Below, piece after piece: positions 24,703 through 34,906 of a stretch of 64,000 bases of DNA. A model generated the notes under the pieces. It had not been told where the DNA came from and made no database searches. It saw only the letters and a program-made list of their open reading frames with translations. Made by a program: the position numbers and the translations under genes. Position 1 is the first letter of the stretch, and each line of letters opens with the position of its first letter. The DNA comes from Cyclospora cayetanensis (taxonomy: Eukaryota > Apicomplexa > Conoidasida > Eucoccidiorida > Eimeriidae), in NCBI RefSeq assembly GCF_002999335.1, contig NW_020312657.1:1-64000 (forward strand), written 5' to 3'.

Positions 24703-25667
24703 TTACAGCTGCTCCCGCCGTTGCATCCCCCCCTCCCGTAAAGGCTGTCGACTCTACTGTTGCATAGCAGATTCTGCAGTGGAAGGCAGCTGCTGCTCGA
24801 GGCTGCAGGTGACCTCGACGATGCAGCGTAGGGGGCTGGCTGTGGCCTAAGAGGCGATCCTCACGACACTGCTGCTGATCTTCCTGCCAGCGCTGCCTAA
24901 AGGCATGCGTAATTTTCAGATTTGCCGTTTAAAGAGCAGCAGGGGAAGCAAATCGGCAAAGAACGAACGCTGTGGTGCCCCACACCGCTGCTGCCCTTCC
25001 CAGGAGTCCAAGAGGAGAGCGCTCGAGGGGGCTGCATGCGCAGCTGCCCTCGAGCAGCACTGGGCCGATTTGCCGGCGAAATACAACTCTAAATCCTCTA
25101 TTGTGAGCCTTTGAGAAGCAGAAGCAGCAGGAGCCTCTGCTGCCGCCACCTCGTGGGCAGAAACTGACTGCAGGGTGTATGGCCTCATCTGCAGGGATGC
25201 GCGGGAGGCCCCTCCGCCACTGTGGCTGTACACCCGCCGCTGTTCTCGAAAAAATAGACACATTGTGGAAGCCGCATCGCGAACACACCCTGAGGGGTGA
25301 TGCTGCCGCGTAATATGGTGGCAACAGGGGCAAGGGGGACATATTTGGCGGCGTCTCTGGCCTCGGCTGGCAGCGTCGTGTTGAATTCTCGAGCTGCATG
25401 CGTGCCGACTGGCAGACCTTTTGAACGCTGCTGCCAAGCAGCGTCATCGGGGGTGTCAACGGCTACAGGAGCGGGGAGAAGGCTCATAACGTCCGCCTCC
25501 CAGCTGCTGCGATCCGAAGGTATCCGTGCAAGCGCTCCCTCATCAAGGTACTGCCGCTCCACAGTCACGCGCAGTTCCTCCTGTACACACCTCGACGCAC
25601 ACTTTCGTCGTAGGCTAACAGCGCCAGAGGCAACGGGGGCAGCAGGCGCAGCTGCAGGTGTCTCCAT
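24703..25667 (-). CDS. Hypothetical protein
   Basis: Three-exon model: 25667 down to about 25300 (Ala-rich start METPAAAPAAPVASG, then LRVTVERQYLDEGALARIPS and AAKYVPLAPVATILRG); an exon from the acceptor CATCCCTGCAG (about 25187 to 24989) with MRPYTLQSVSAHEV and LTIEDLELYFAGKSAQ; and a last exon starting near 24902 with QRWQEDQQQCREDRL and ending in CRICYATVESTAFTGGG. The last junction is phase-consistent (split Arg codon); the first is less certain. No family is recognised. The C-terminal CxxC alone does not make a zinc finger. Only 48 bp separate its stop from the next ATG on the same strand, so the two models may be one gene. Confidence 0.4.
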
Positions 25668-27596
25668 ACCAGCGCTCGCCTCTTGGACCCTGCAGACTGC
25701 CACTTTTTCGTCCGGAAAGCCTCGAACTAACAGGAGTTACACCGCCACTGCCAGCAGCAGCAATTCTAGCAGCAGCAATTCTAGCAGCAGAAATTCTAGC
25801 AGCAGCAATTCTAGCAGCAGCGATCCTAGCAGCAGCGCGACGTCCAGCGTCTCTTCGGTGTCAGAGGTGGAGCGGCAGCAGCAGAGGCAGGTGGTTCATT
25901 GGAACGTCTCAAAGACGTGCCCTGCATGCAACGTAGGCCGTTCACCTGTTATGCAGCTGATGCGCAGTCACGTTTATGGGGCTTGTCACGCCTTGGCTGC
26001 GCCCAGTAGCTCGTCGCTTGCTTCTTGGATGCATCCCTTGCAAAGCCTGCCTGCTCGCTGCTGTGTATTATGTATGGACCTTTCTGCAGAAAAATGTGTC
26101 TCGCGGGGAACTCGAATATTTGCCGGCCTCCTGCGGCACTGCTTGGCGCTTCCTAATGGGTTATTCTGTCAGCAGCAGAAAGTGTGGTCTTATCGGGTAC
26201 GCTACTACCTGCTACTGCTACCCTCGCTGCCCTTTCTTGCGCCCTCTGTGTGCCTATTTAGCGTTACTGCTGTTGCTGAGGCCTGTGTGTATGTATGTAT
26301 GTATGTATGTGTGTATGTATGTGTGTATGTGTGTATGTATGTGTGTATGTATGTATGTATGTGTGTCTGTGTATGTATGTATATGTATGTGTGTCTGTGT
26401 ATGTATGTATGTATGTGTGTATGTATGTATGTGTGTATGTATGTCTGTGTGTCTATGTATGTGTGTCTGTGTATGTATGTATATGTATGTGTGTCTGTGT
26501 ATGTATGTATATGTATGTGTGTCTGTGTATGTATGTCTGTCTGTGTGTCTATGTATGTGTGTCTGTGTATGTATGTATATGTATGTGTGTCTATATATGT
26601 GTGTCTGTGTATGTATGTATGTGTGTATGTGTGTATGTGTGTATGTATGTCTGTCTGTGTGTATGTGTGTTGCCACGGCCGTGCAAAGACGCGTGCAACT
26701 GCGGCTGCCGTCGCCTCTATGCCATGCGGTGTGTTGATACAGGCACATGCATGTACTGCGATATGCTGACCTCCGACGCGAGCAACAGCGGCAACTTGAT
26801 GCCAGGGAACTACGGAGGCAGCAGCAAGAAGCGGCGGGCTCTCCCAAGACATCGGCACCCGCGAAACAGCAGCAGCAGAAGGAGCAGCAGCAGAAGGAGC
26901 AGCCTTGAAGTCTGTGTTTCTTCTGCTCTAGCGGCGCCCTTTCTGCTGCTGCCTCTGCGAATCCCTAGCAGGGAAAGTAGCAGCACTAACGCCGGCAGCA
27001 GCAGGTGGCATGCGTGCGTGGTTGCCCCTAGCAAGTTGTTGGAGAGCGATTCTTTATCAGCAGAGGATATGATTGTGTTATGCATAGATGATTATGTATA
27101 TATGTACGCATAATATACATATGTATACCAATGGGTGTGCCTCTATGGTGCAGGCATCTTTACACAGCATGCGTTGCCGGTCCTTGGCTTGTGCGGGCAC
27201 AGCTGCTGTCTGCTGTCGCGCTGCACCGAAGGTTGGCGGATGATTGATTTTGTTGGAGTTCATGGCACGCAGCGCCTAAGAACTGCGTATGCAGTGCAAG
27301 TACATGGTTGAGAGAGGGCCCCGGCGAACAGACTTTGCTTTTGCAGTGTGAGGGGGAAACGCAAGCAGCAGCGTGCTGTACTGTACGGCTGCTGCAGCAT
27401 AGTGGCAGTGGCGCACCTCAGAGAGTCCACAAGCCCGTCTTGTCCTCTCCACAGCAGTGGCGGGTAGCACAGGAGACGTGCGTGCTCGCCTTCGACAGAA
27501 ACACGAAGAACTCTCCAAATTCTTCGCTGTTGCGGCTGCGGCTGCGGCCGACTTCTTGTCGCGGCAACAGTAGGGGGCTTTTCACCCGTTTGGAGC
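25668..27596. other. Spacer with long tetranucleotide repeat
   Basis: Upstream of the 24.7-25.7 kb gene and downstream of COQ3. It includes AGCAGCAATTCT-type triplet runs (25750-25830), the TGTA/TGTC tract (26284-26670) and CAG patches near 26860-26910. Plus-strand frames up to 490 residues exist here but are repeat-driven or mirror the minus-strand exons. Confidence 0.5.
26284..26670. repeat. About 390-bp TGTA/TGTG/TGTC microsatellite
   Basis: Almost uninterrupted (TGTA)n mixed with TGTG and TGTC units. With no stop triplets in several frames it gives Cys/Val/Tyr/Met-rich frames on the plus strand and His/Thr/Tyr/Ile-rich frames on the minus strand. Confidence 0.95.
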
Positions 27597-29694
27597 CTAG
27601 GGTTTGGTGAACGTCATGGCGTATAAAAAGCGCATTCTAGGCTCCTCCAGAAAGCGTCCAGTTATTGGGTTGTAGACGAATCCCCTTGCATGTAGCGGCC
27701 TTAGGCCTAAAGACGTACAGAGGGACCGTAGCTCTGAGGGGGTGATGAAGTTCCCCCAGCTGTGCGTTCCCTGAAAGGAGAAAGCATGCGCCGAAAAAAA
27801 TGCAGCACGTGCAAAGCCTGGCAGGCTGAAGAGCGGCAGAGGCGAAAAGCCCCAGGGGGTGGCACAGGGATGTGTGCAGTGCACGTTGATAGGTGCAGAG
27901 GCATGCGCTTGAGGCTTCCCACTCGACAGACACACACAAGGGGGCATTTGCATTCACTGCCCTGCAAAATATATCGAAGGCAGTGGCTGAAGACGGGTGG
28001 CAGTACGCCGTTCGAGCCACAGCTTGGCGGATGGATGTGCGCGCGCCTAGTCGCCTCCTCGCCTGCGCTGTATCCGTTCTGGGCATGCCCTCATAATGGA
28101 CGTAACAATGACATGCCGAATGCAAGTTTCTACGCCTTTCATAGCATGCATGCTAAACATTGCTACAGTGCATGGAGTGCAGCGTGGTGAAATACGTATA
28201 CCTCCCCACGATGCCGCCGTACGTGTATACACGTGAACCTGGGTGCACACTTGGCGCGGTGCCTGCTGGCTGTCTAGACAGTCCAGGCGTGGGTCGGCTT
28301 CTAGCAGGAGGGGTGTGGACTGTGTGCCTTTTCGCCTCTGTACCTTTGCGACGATCCGCAGTATGTGCTCCGCAAGAAGAATGGAGGCAACGTAATTCTC
28401 CAGGGTCCTATTGGGGGTGGTAATCAGCAGTAGACCTCCTGGTTGCAGACGCGCCGCAGCGGCGGCTACTGCCTTTCGTCGCTGTTCTTCTCCCCAAATG
28501 TGCTCTATCACCTCGGAAAGAACCACCGCATGGTACTGGCCGCATTCAGATCTGCGTGGATGCCACTCCGCAGCAGCCCTCAAAAGTTGCGTAAAGAAGG
28601 GGAACGGCCTCCCTACCGCTGGCGCGCACGAGGAGCCGTTGCGTTTGCGAGGAGGCTGCAACATGAAGGCTGAGCAGCCAAGGTGTGCAGACACGAGCGC
28701 AAATGCTTACGGACTGGGAGCTGCCGACGCGTCTGCAATGCTGTACGACAGACGAGAACTCAAATCCGGCAGGCCCTGTGATGCTGCAGAAGCGGCGGCA
28801 GCGGCAGCGGCAGCAGCACAAGCGGGCAGTTTGCATGCATCATTAGGACCAGGAAAATCATCATCATCGTCGTCATCATCGTCAGCAGCAGCAGCAGTGG
28901 GAGTGAAGGCTCTGGTGACAGCCGCAGAAGTGGGAAAGGGTGGAGGACGGTACGAGCAGCTACTGACCGCGTTGCTGCTGTCTGCGGCTTGCTGCAGCAA
29001 GCATCCGATCATTCGCATCAACTCCGACTACAGTAGCACCTGCAGTGGCTAAAGCTTCGCTTAATAGGCCTGCTCCGCAGCCGACATCAGCTATGCGCAC
29101 TCCCAGCAGCGGCAGCTCCTCTTGCAGGTGGTCGTCGGAGTGCCGCGTCTGCTGCTGCTTTTGTCGAAGGATTCGCTGGTATAGCGGCAGTGTCTGCAGC
29201 TGCTGCACCACCATAGACACCCGAATCGGTGTATATGCATGCAAGACTGCAGCAGGGCCATTCACATCCCACCACGCGTCAGCTTGAGCAGCAAACGTCC
29301 GATGCTCGTGTTGCGCCTGCTGCCGGTACTGGTCCTTGGGATCGTCTAAGCGTCCCCCACTTGCTTTCGTACTGCTGTAGCGCTGCTGTACGAGCGGGAA
29401 AATGCCTTCGAATCCAACACACCCACGCTTGTTGCCAGAGGCGTTGCAGCCACTCCGCCTAGGTGTCGGCGGCACGTAGGAGTTTGCAGCACCAACACGA
29501 GCTGCAGCAGCAGAAGCGCGTGCCGCTCCTACAGTGCCGGTGGTTGCAGACTTCCGTAGGAAGACTGCAACACGCATCATGGACATGGGCGAGAGGAGAA
29601 GGGAGTCTGCCGCCGAAGGCGACATCTTCCAAGACGCAGAGCTTATAAGATAGAAATACCGTTTCTGGACTTGGAGAATTGGCTTTTGACACAT
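27597..29694 (-). CDS. COQ3: Ubiquinone biosynthesis O-methyltransferase, mitochondrial (COQ3)
   Basis: SAM-dependent methyltransferase that performs the two O-methylations of the ubiquinone ring on the matrix side of the inner mitochondrial membrane. Exons: 29694-28968, 28783-28711, 28578-28344, 27770-27597; phases agree, 402 residues. Family marks in order: WWDVNGPAAVLHAYTPIR, motif I IADVGCGAGLLSEALA with the acidic VVGVDAND end, the VLSEVIEHI block, LQPGGLLLITTPNRT, and a C-terminal part with GTHSWGNFITPSEL, LRPLHARGFVYNPITG and a final YAMTFTKP. The N-terminal about 120 residues are Ala/Arg/Ser-rich, fitting a mitochondrial presequence. Several in-frame ATGs (29694, and codons 24, 37, 39 and 40) could start it, and MMRVAVFLRKSA would be an equally good presequence start. 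Intron 1 holds a GAT/GAC run. It is divergent from the kanadaptin-like gene. Confidence 0.9.
28852..28892. repeat. TCATCG-type triplet run in COQ3 intron 1
   Basis: Short run of TCA/TCG triplets, read as poly-Asp on the minus strand, inside the 184-bp intron 28784-28967. Retaining the intron would shift the frame and hit a stop. Confidence 0.75.
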
Positions 29695-30044
29695 AACTTA
29701 TTGATCTATCGACTCTTCTCCCTAACTCTCCGGGGGGCTGCATGCGCACCGGTCGTCAGTGCCGCTGCGGTGTCTACACGAGGCACGCGGCCCTCCACCC
29801 CGAACAGGCGAGCCATGTACCTCCTAATTCTTCTGCAAAATGCGCGAACTGCATTCTAAAAGCCTAAAGCATAAGAGATACGAGAGAGGACTGCAGCTGC
29901 ATCCAGCCTCCGACCAACCAAGCGGAGGAGGGAGTCGTTGCAGCGACGCCAAGAGCACAGCACGCTCAGCATTGCGCGTCAAGAACGGCCTTTTCCGGCA
30001 TTTTAAAAGCAGCAGGGGCCGCCAGAGCACCCGGAAACTCCGTT
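29695..30044. promoter_or_regulatory. Divergent intergenic region between COQ3 and the kanadaptin-like gene
   Basis: The 350 bp between two oppositely directed start codons must hold both 5' UTRs and promoters. No TATA box is evident, and no motif can be assigned by eye. Confidence 0.5.
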
Positions 30045-32898
30045 ATGGAGGTCTCTGCTGAGCGGAATGGCTGCTCCTCCAGCTGTGGAAGCACGCTTAG
30101 TACAAGCAGCAGCAGCAGGATCACGGAGAGCAGCAGCAGCAGCAACAGCAGCAGCGATTACTACGTGCCTCCGCCGTGGGGCCTTACCAAGGCTGACTAT
30201 GAAACTCTGGGAAGAGCAGCCGTTGGTGGTTCTCGCACAGGTCCAGCAGCTACAGCAGCAGCTGCCACAGCCGCAGCAGCCGCAGCAGCAACGCTGCCTA
30301 AAGCTGTGCTGCAGGTAGTACGGCAGGGCGTCACCATTGAAAGCTTCCGACTCCAGGAGCGGCCTTACTGGATAATTGGCAGCAACGACCAAGCAGACAT
30401 CTTATACCCTCACCCTTGTGTCTCTCGGCGTCATTTGGGTGAGGCGACCCCTTGAAGCCTCTAAATGCCTGTGCACCACTCTTCCTTGCTACTGGTGCTG
30501 CTAGTGGTATTGGTAGTAGCACTAGTGCTGCTACTGGTGCTGCTAGTGGTATTGGTAGTAGCACTAGTGCTGCTACTGGTGCTGCTAGTGGTATTGGTAG
30601 TAGCACTAGTGCTGCTACTGGTGCTGCTACTGGTGCTGCTAGTGGTATTGGTAGTAGCACTAGTGCTGCTACTGGTGCTGCTAGTGGTATTGGTAGTAGC
30701 ACTAGTGCTGCTACTGGTGCTGCTACTGGTGCTGCTACTGGTGCTGCTAGTGGTACTGCTAGTACTAGTGCTACTTGTGCTGCTAGTGGTACTGCTAGTA
30801 CTAGTGCTACTTGTGCTGCTACTGGTGCTGCTACTTGTGCTGCTACTGGTACTGCTAGTAGTAGTGCTACTTGTGCTGCTACTGGTGGTAGTAGTAGTGC
30901 TACTGGTGCTGCTAGTACTAGTGCTACTTGTGCTGCTACTGGTGCTGCTAGTACTAGTGCTACTGGTGCTGCTAGTACTCGTGCTACTGGTGCTGCTACT
31001 GGTAATTGCGATAGTACTGGAGGTGCTACTTGGGCTAAACTCTTTCTTACCGGTGAAGAAGCCTGCAGATCTGACTGCCAGGCTGTTTCCTCCGTCAAGC
31101 CTCTCCTCTCTCCCTTTCTGCTCCCGCATAGGAATCAGTGGTGCAAGAAAGCATGGCTTCTCCTAAGCGCGCTATGCGACGAGTGCCTGCAACAGCTTGC
31201 AGCACTTTATATACCTATAAATGTGCAGGCAGCTGCTCTTGCGAAGACTCCAGACAATTGCTTTCCACTCCTCCACGTGGGGGTGACCCCTAGCCGCTGA
31301 GGCCGTTGCCGCTCTAGCTATTCCGCGATCGAGCTAAAATTCTCAAAATACGAGATTTTCAGCAGCAGGAACAAACGAGCTACAACAGCAGCAAAACGAC
31401 CTTTGCTGCAAGACTCCGTGTTTTGCATGCGGCGTGTGTGTGTGTGCCATGCTGCAGCGCTTCAGTACTCAAAAGAGGCCCCCCACAGCCTCTACGCCGT
31501 GGATCTCGCTTCCTCCTTTGGCAGCACTTGCAACGGGGTACCCCTCGCTGCATGTCAGCCGCTGCTGCTGCTTGGATCTCCTGTAGATGCTGCTACCCCC
31601 TCCTCTGCTGCAGACGGAGTTTCTGCTGAAGGGGGCAACAGCAGAAGCTCCGCATGCAGCACTAAGCCCTTGCTGGCAGCAGCATGCGAAGAAGAAGGAA
31701 GCGATAGCTGCGTCTTCATGCTGGGTACACCCGGAACTACTAACAGGTGCGCAGATGCTACCACTGCGGCTACTAGTACTACTGCTATTACTGCTACTAG
31801 TACTACTGCTATTACTGCTACTAGTACTACTGCTATTACTGCTACTAGTACTACTGCTACTAGTACTACTGCTATTACTGCTACTAGTACTACTGCTATT
31901 ACTGCTACTAGTACTACTGCTATTACTACTGCTATTACTACTACTATTACTACTGCTACTACTCTCGAGCCCAACCTGCTCTTTTCGCGATCGCCGCCTT
32001 GCAGGTGCATCGAACCCTGTTCGACGTGGATATGGTGTTTCTCGACTTTTTAATGCATGCGCTTCTCAGGCTTTTCGTCGTGGAAGCGGGCTCTGCAGCA
32101 GAGGCAGCGGCCGCAGAGCGGGAAGCCGCAGCAGCAGCAGCTGCTGCTGCTGCTGCAGCCGTGAAGGCTAAAGCTGCTGCTGCCGGTACGGCAGGTGTGA
32201 AGGCAAAGGCAGCGAAAAGAGACTCCAGAGAGCAAAGGGAGGAGGCGCGCTTCGCCCAACTGCAGCAGCAGCAGCAAGAACTAGAGGAAAAGGCACTCGC
32301 AGCTGCTGCTGCAGGTGACGAGGCGGGTGCAGCGGCTGCAGAAGCGGCAGCACAAGCAGCAGCAGCTGCGGCAGATGCGCTGCAGTGGCAGCTGGACAGC
32401 CGCAAGCGCCGTAAGGCGGAAGCCTTTTTCGCTGCCGCATGTAGCTTTGATGAAGATGACGCCTTCTTTGACAGGACAGGAGCACCCGCAGAAGCTGCTG
32501 CTGCCGCTGCTGCTGCTGCACAACAGCAGCAGCAGAAAGTTCTAGATGAGCCTTCTATTCGGGCAGCAATAAAATCTCTTAAGCAGGAAATCCAGAATTT
32601 GGAGGCGCAACAAAAGAAGGGCGCTACGTCGGCTGCTGCTACTGCACAAGGACCAGCAGCAGCAGCTGCTGCCGCCACGTGCAACATCGCGGCAGGAGCT
32701 GCAGAGCCGGCAGCCGAGGCAGCAGCAGACGCTGCTACACCGCAAGCTGAGGAAGAGGAAGACTGCCTCGATGCATTCATGCGACAAACCCATGCAGAGC
32801 TGCATGCTGAGGAGCAGCACAAGCTGCAGCGGCAGCTGAGCAGCAAGAAAAAGCAGTTGAAAGAATTTAAAAAGCTGCTCAGAGTTACAAAGGCTTAA
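30045..32898 (+). CDS. Kanadaptin-like FHA-domain protein
   Basis: Three exons, 30045-30438, 31458-31746 and 32070-32898 (503 residues), joined at phase-matched GT-AG sites. A Ser/Ala-rich N terminus leads into PPPWGL, the typical lead-in of kanadaptin (SLC4A1AP homologues). An FHA phosphopeptide-binding domain follows (about residues 86-215): VVRQGVTIESFRL, YWIIGSNDQADILYPHPCVS, then RRHLALQYS across intron 1, YAVDLASSFGSTCNGV, and TTNRLFVVEAG across intron 2. Conserved FHA residues Gly, Ser-Arg-x-His and GST are present. The C-terminal half has Ala/Glu/Gln-rich coiled coil and ends with EEEDCLDAFMRQTHAEL and KKKQLKEFKKLLRVTKA, matching the family's LDAFM block and basic terminal helix. Kanadaptin is a nuclear protein often linked to spliceosomal complexes. 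The FHA domain is interrupted by two repeat-filled introns. Confidence 0.82.
30488..31015 (+). repeat. 42-bp minisatellite filling intron 1 of the kanadaptin-like gene
   Basis: A unit of 42 bp (GCTGCTACTGGTGCTGCTAG followed by TGGTATTGGTAGTAGCACTAGT) recurs five to six times and then decays into shorter GCTGCTACTGGT, GCTGCTAGTACTAGT and similar blocks. All sub-blocks are multiples of three and built from NNT/NNC triplets, so all frames stay open on both strands. Confidence 0.93.
31771..31965 (+). repeat. 24-bp minisatellite in intron 2 of the kanadaptin-like gene
   Basis: Unit of 24 bp (ACTAGTACTACTGCTATT followed by ACTGCT) repeated about seven times with occasional shortened copies, then an ATTACTACT tail. 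It lies inside the intron 31747-32069 and differs from the intron 1 repeat but uses the same kind of ACT/GCT triplets. Confidence 0.92.
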
Positions 32899-33351
32899 CG
32901 CAGAGTGTAAGGTGGGTGCGCTGCCATGCAGCCAGCTGCTTCTGCAGTGGTCTGCAATGTGTAGCCGAGGCTACAGCCTCCCCGCCGCGTAAGAGAACCA
33001 CTGCAGCGATCGAACGCAAGCAGCAGATTTTCTTGCCTCAAAAAACATCCTTTTTTGGGTACTGGCAGTGCCCTTAACCCTTCTTTGCTTAATACACAAG
33101 GCTTTTCTTCATGGTCTGCAGGTGTCTGCAGACAAGCAGTTCGATGTTTCGAAATATCCTGCGGTCCTTAGTAAATCGGGTTCAGAAACGCCTACTTGCA
33201 CAGCCTCCCCAGCTGCAAAATCTTAAGAGTTTTCTAAAGGTACTCCCCTTCTAATTCTTCTTTTGGTCCTGCTGAAAACCGGTAGTTGCTTGCCCATAGT
33301 TGCCACCCATGAAGCTTCAAGCACATCGCTGATTCAATGAGCCCCTTCTGG

Positions 33352-33456
33352 CTGTCTGTATATCTGACTGTCTGTCTGTCTGTGTGTCTGCTCTCTCTCT
33401 CTCTCTCTCACTCTCTCTCACTCTCTCTCTGTCTGTCTGTCTGTATACATATATAT
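33352..33456. repeat. CTGT/CT microsatellite
   Basis: CTGTCTGT units, then CT repeats, then CTGT units again, ending in a short TATATA run. Confidence 0.9.
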
Positions 33457-34123
33457 AATATAACCTGAGGATTCCTCATGCTGCCGATGCTAAGATTATG
33501 ACTTCGGGTTTTTTCGGCTGCTGTGGCGCGAATCTACGGACCAGGTAGTACAAGGCACAGCAGCTGCAGAGCCGTGGTGGCAGCAGCGCGTTGCTGTTGA
33601 ACTCAGACTTTGTTACTCATGCACACGCCTCTGATTACGAAGAGACGTTCCTAGGCCCTGTAGACACTTCAGCGCTGCGGCCTGCCGAGAAGGCATACCC
33701 CATGCAGCCCCTACGTGTCTCTCATGCGACTCCGGCGAAGCGCTAACCTCTTCGCCACCACACAAAGAAAGTCTTCTTCTTGTTGACACCCCGCCTCTTC
33801 TCAGTCTTCTCTCCGCTGCAAATGTGACTGCAGCACATTCGTCTGCACAGCGAGCGGAAAAATAGCGCCACTAGCAGTGGGATGCGCTGACACAAAGAAC
33901 GTCCCCTCTCCCGCAGGTTGTTGTGATGCCAGTGCAACCTGTTGCGAGGCTGGTTTAGCCGAGAGGCGAAGGGAGGAAGGAGACTGCTGAGACCAGCAAG
34001 AGTGCAGGAATAAAAGGGTCTATACCGTAGAAAGCAACGAAAGTAGAAGGGTCTCCGCTGCGTCTATAGGTGTGTTAAAAGGCTGATGGCTGCTGCGCTG
34101 CGTGCGCTGCTACACATCAAGCA

Positions 34124-34906
34124 TCACAGGTGACAAGGCTGCCTGCCTCTGAGCGACTCACCTCCAGCGGGCTGGGGCAGCTGCTGCTGCTGCCTCCTTA
34201 TCGAAAACACGTTTTGCATCAGCAGACCGGGAGAACCAGCGCTGTGGGGGATGATGGCTGCTGACACTTTCCTCGCTTGTTGCTGCCTGCCGCACCTCCC
34301 CGCGCAAAGCGGCCGCTTTGCTGCTTCTGTTAACGCCTGTTGCTCTGCCTTCGACTGGCCTCGCTGCCGCGTCGGTTGCTGCTGCAGGGTTGTGCCTTCG
34401 GCTGCAATGCACATTAAAGAGGCAACGGCGGCAGATAGAGTGCAATCCTCCTGCAGCCCCCCCTGCTCATGACGCTCTTTAAAAGCAGAGGCGATTCTGC
34501 TTGTTGGCGACGCGGAGGTGGCCCCAAGGTACCCGCATTTGCACTGCAACGGGGAGCTACAAATCAGTAGACGTGCCGGCTGGACCTGTCGGCTCTCGAG
34601 TCTCTCACGGCTATTGGGTTGGCTGCAACTGCTGCTGCAACTGTTGCTTTTACTGATGCTGCAACTGTTGCTGCTGATACTGCGCCCCTCCGGGGGCGGG
34701 CTTTCAACAGGACAGTTCCCTGGAGAGGAGGACTCTGCGCCGCTCGTTTCTTCGAGAATCGGTGAGAGAGTCGTCCACGGCTGCTCCAAGCGTGAATGGT
34801 GACTCAGCGAACTGTAGCTGCTCGAGTGGGACCTGAGTGTGCCTCTCCAACGTGCGAGCGAATATTCCGCATGCTGGAAGCTGCGAACCGCGCCAGGAAC
34901 GGACAT
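34124..34906 (-). CDS. Hypothetical protein, single-exon candidate
   Basis: Uninterrupted 260-codon frame starting at ATG (34906). Composition is Ser/Gln/Arg-rich with a Cys-containing centre (LLICSSPLQCKCGYLG), a helical middle (RIASAFKERHEQGG, KAEQQALTEAAKRPLC) and no known domain. It is the longest frame in this 5-kb stretch that is not made of a simple repeat, although it contains short poly-Ser and poly-Gln. It could be a real coccidian-specific gene or one exon of a larger one. No splice partner was found. Confidence 0.35.
   Translation of the reverse strand: MSVPGAVRSFQHAEYSLARWRGTLRSHSSSYSSLSHHSRLEQPWTTLSPILEETSGAESSSPGNCPVESPPPEGRSISSNSCSISKSNSCSSSCSQPNSRERLESRQVQPARLLICSSPLQCKCGYLGATSASPTSRIASAFKERHEQGGLQEDCTLSAAVASLMCIAAEGTTLQQQPTRQRGQSKAEQQALTEAAKRPLCAGRCGRQQQARKVSAAIIPHSAGSPGLLMQNVFSIRRQQQQLPQPAGGESLRGRQPCHL

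Noticed and set aside
25297..26769. 490-codon plus-strand open frame
   Set aside because: The first part mirrors minus-strand exons of the 24.7-25.7 kb gene, and the second half is the TGTA microsatellite read as Cys/Val/Met/Tyr.
26205..26858. Two His/Thr/Tyr-rich minus-strand frames of about 200 codons
   Set aside because: Pure translation of the TGTA/TGTG repeat; no other sequence content.
30331..31300. Overlapping 220-280-codon frames on both strands, rich in Ala/Gly/Ser/Thr, Leu/Val or Ser/Thr
   Set aside because: Translation of the intronic 42-bp minisatellite; the flanking FHA domain shows the region is spliced out.
31555..32010. Val/Ala/Ile-rich minus-strand frame and Leu-rich plus-strand frame
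   Set aside because: Produced by the 24-bp repeat in intron 2 of the kanadaptin-like gene.
31959..32846. 295-codon Ala/Ser/Cys-rich minus-strand frame
   Set aside because: Shadow of the kanadaptin-like exon 3, whose plus-strand frame carries the conserved LDAFM block.
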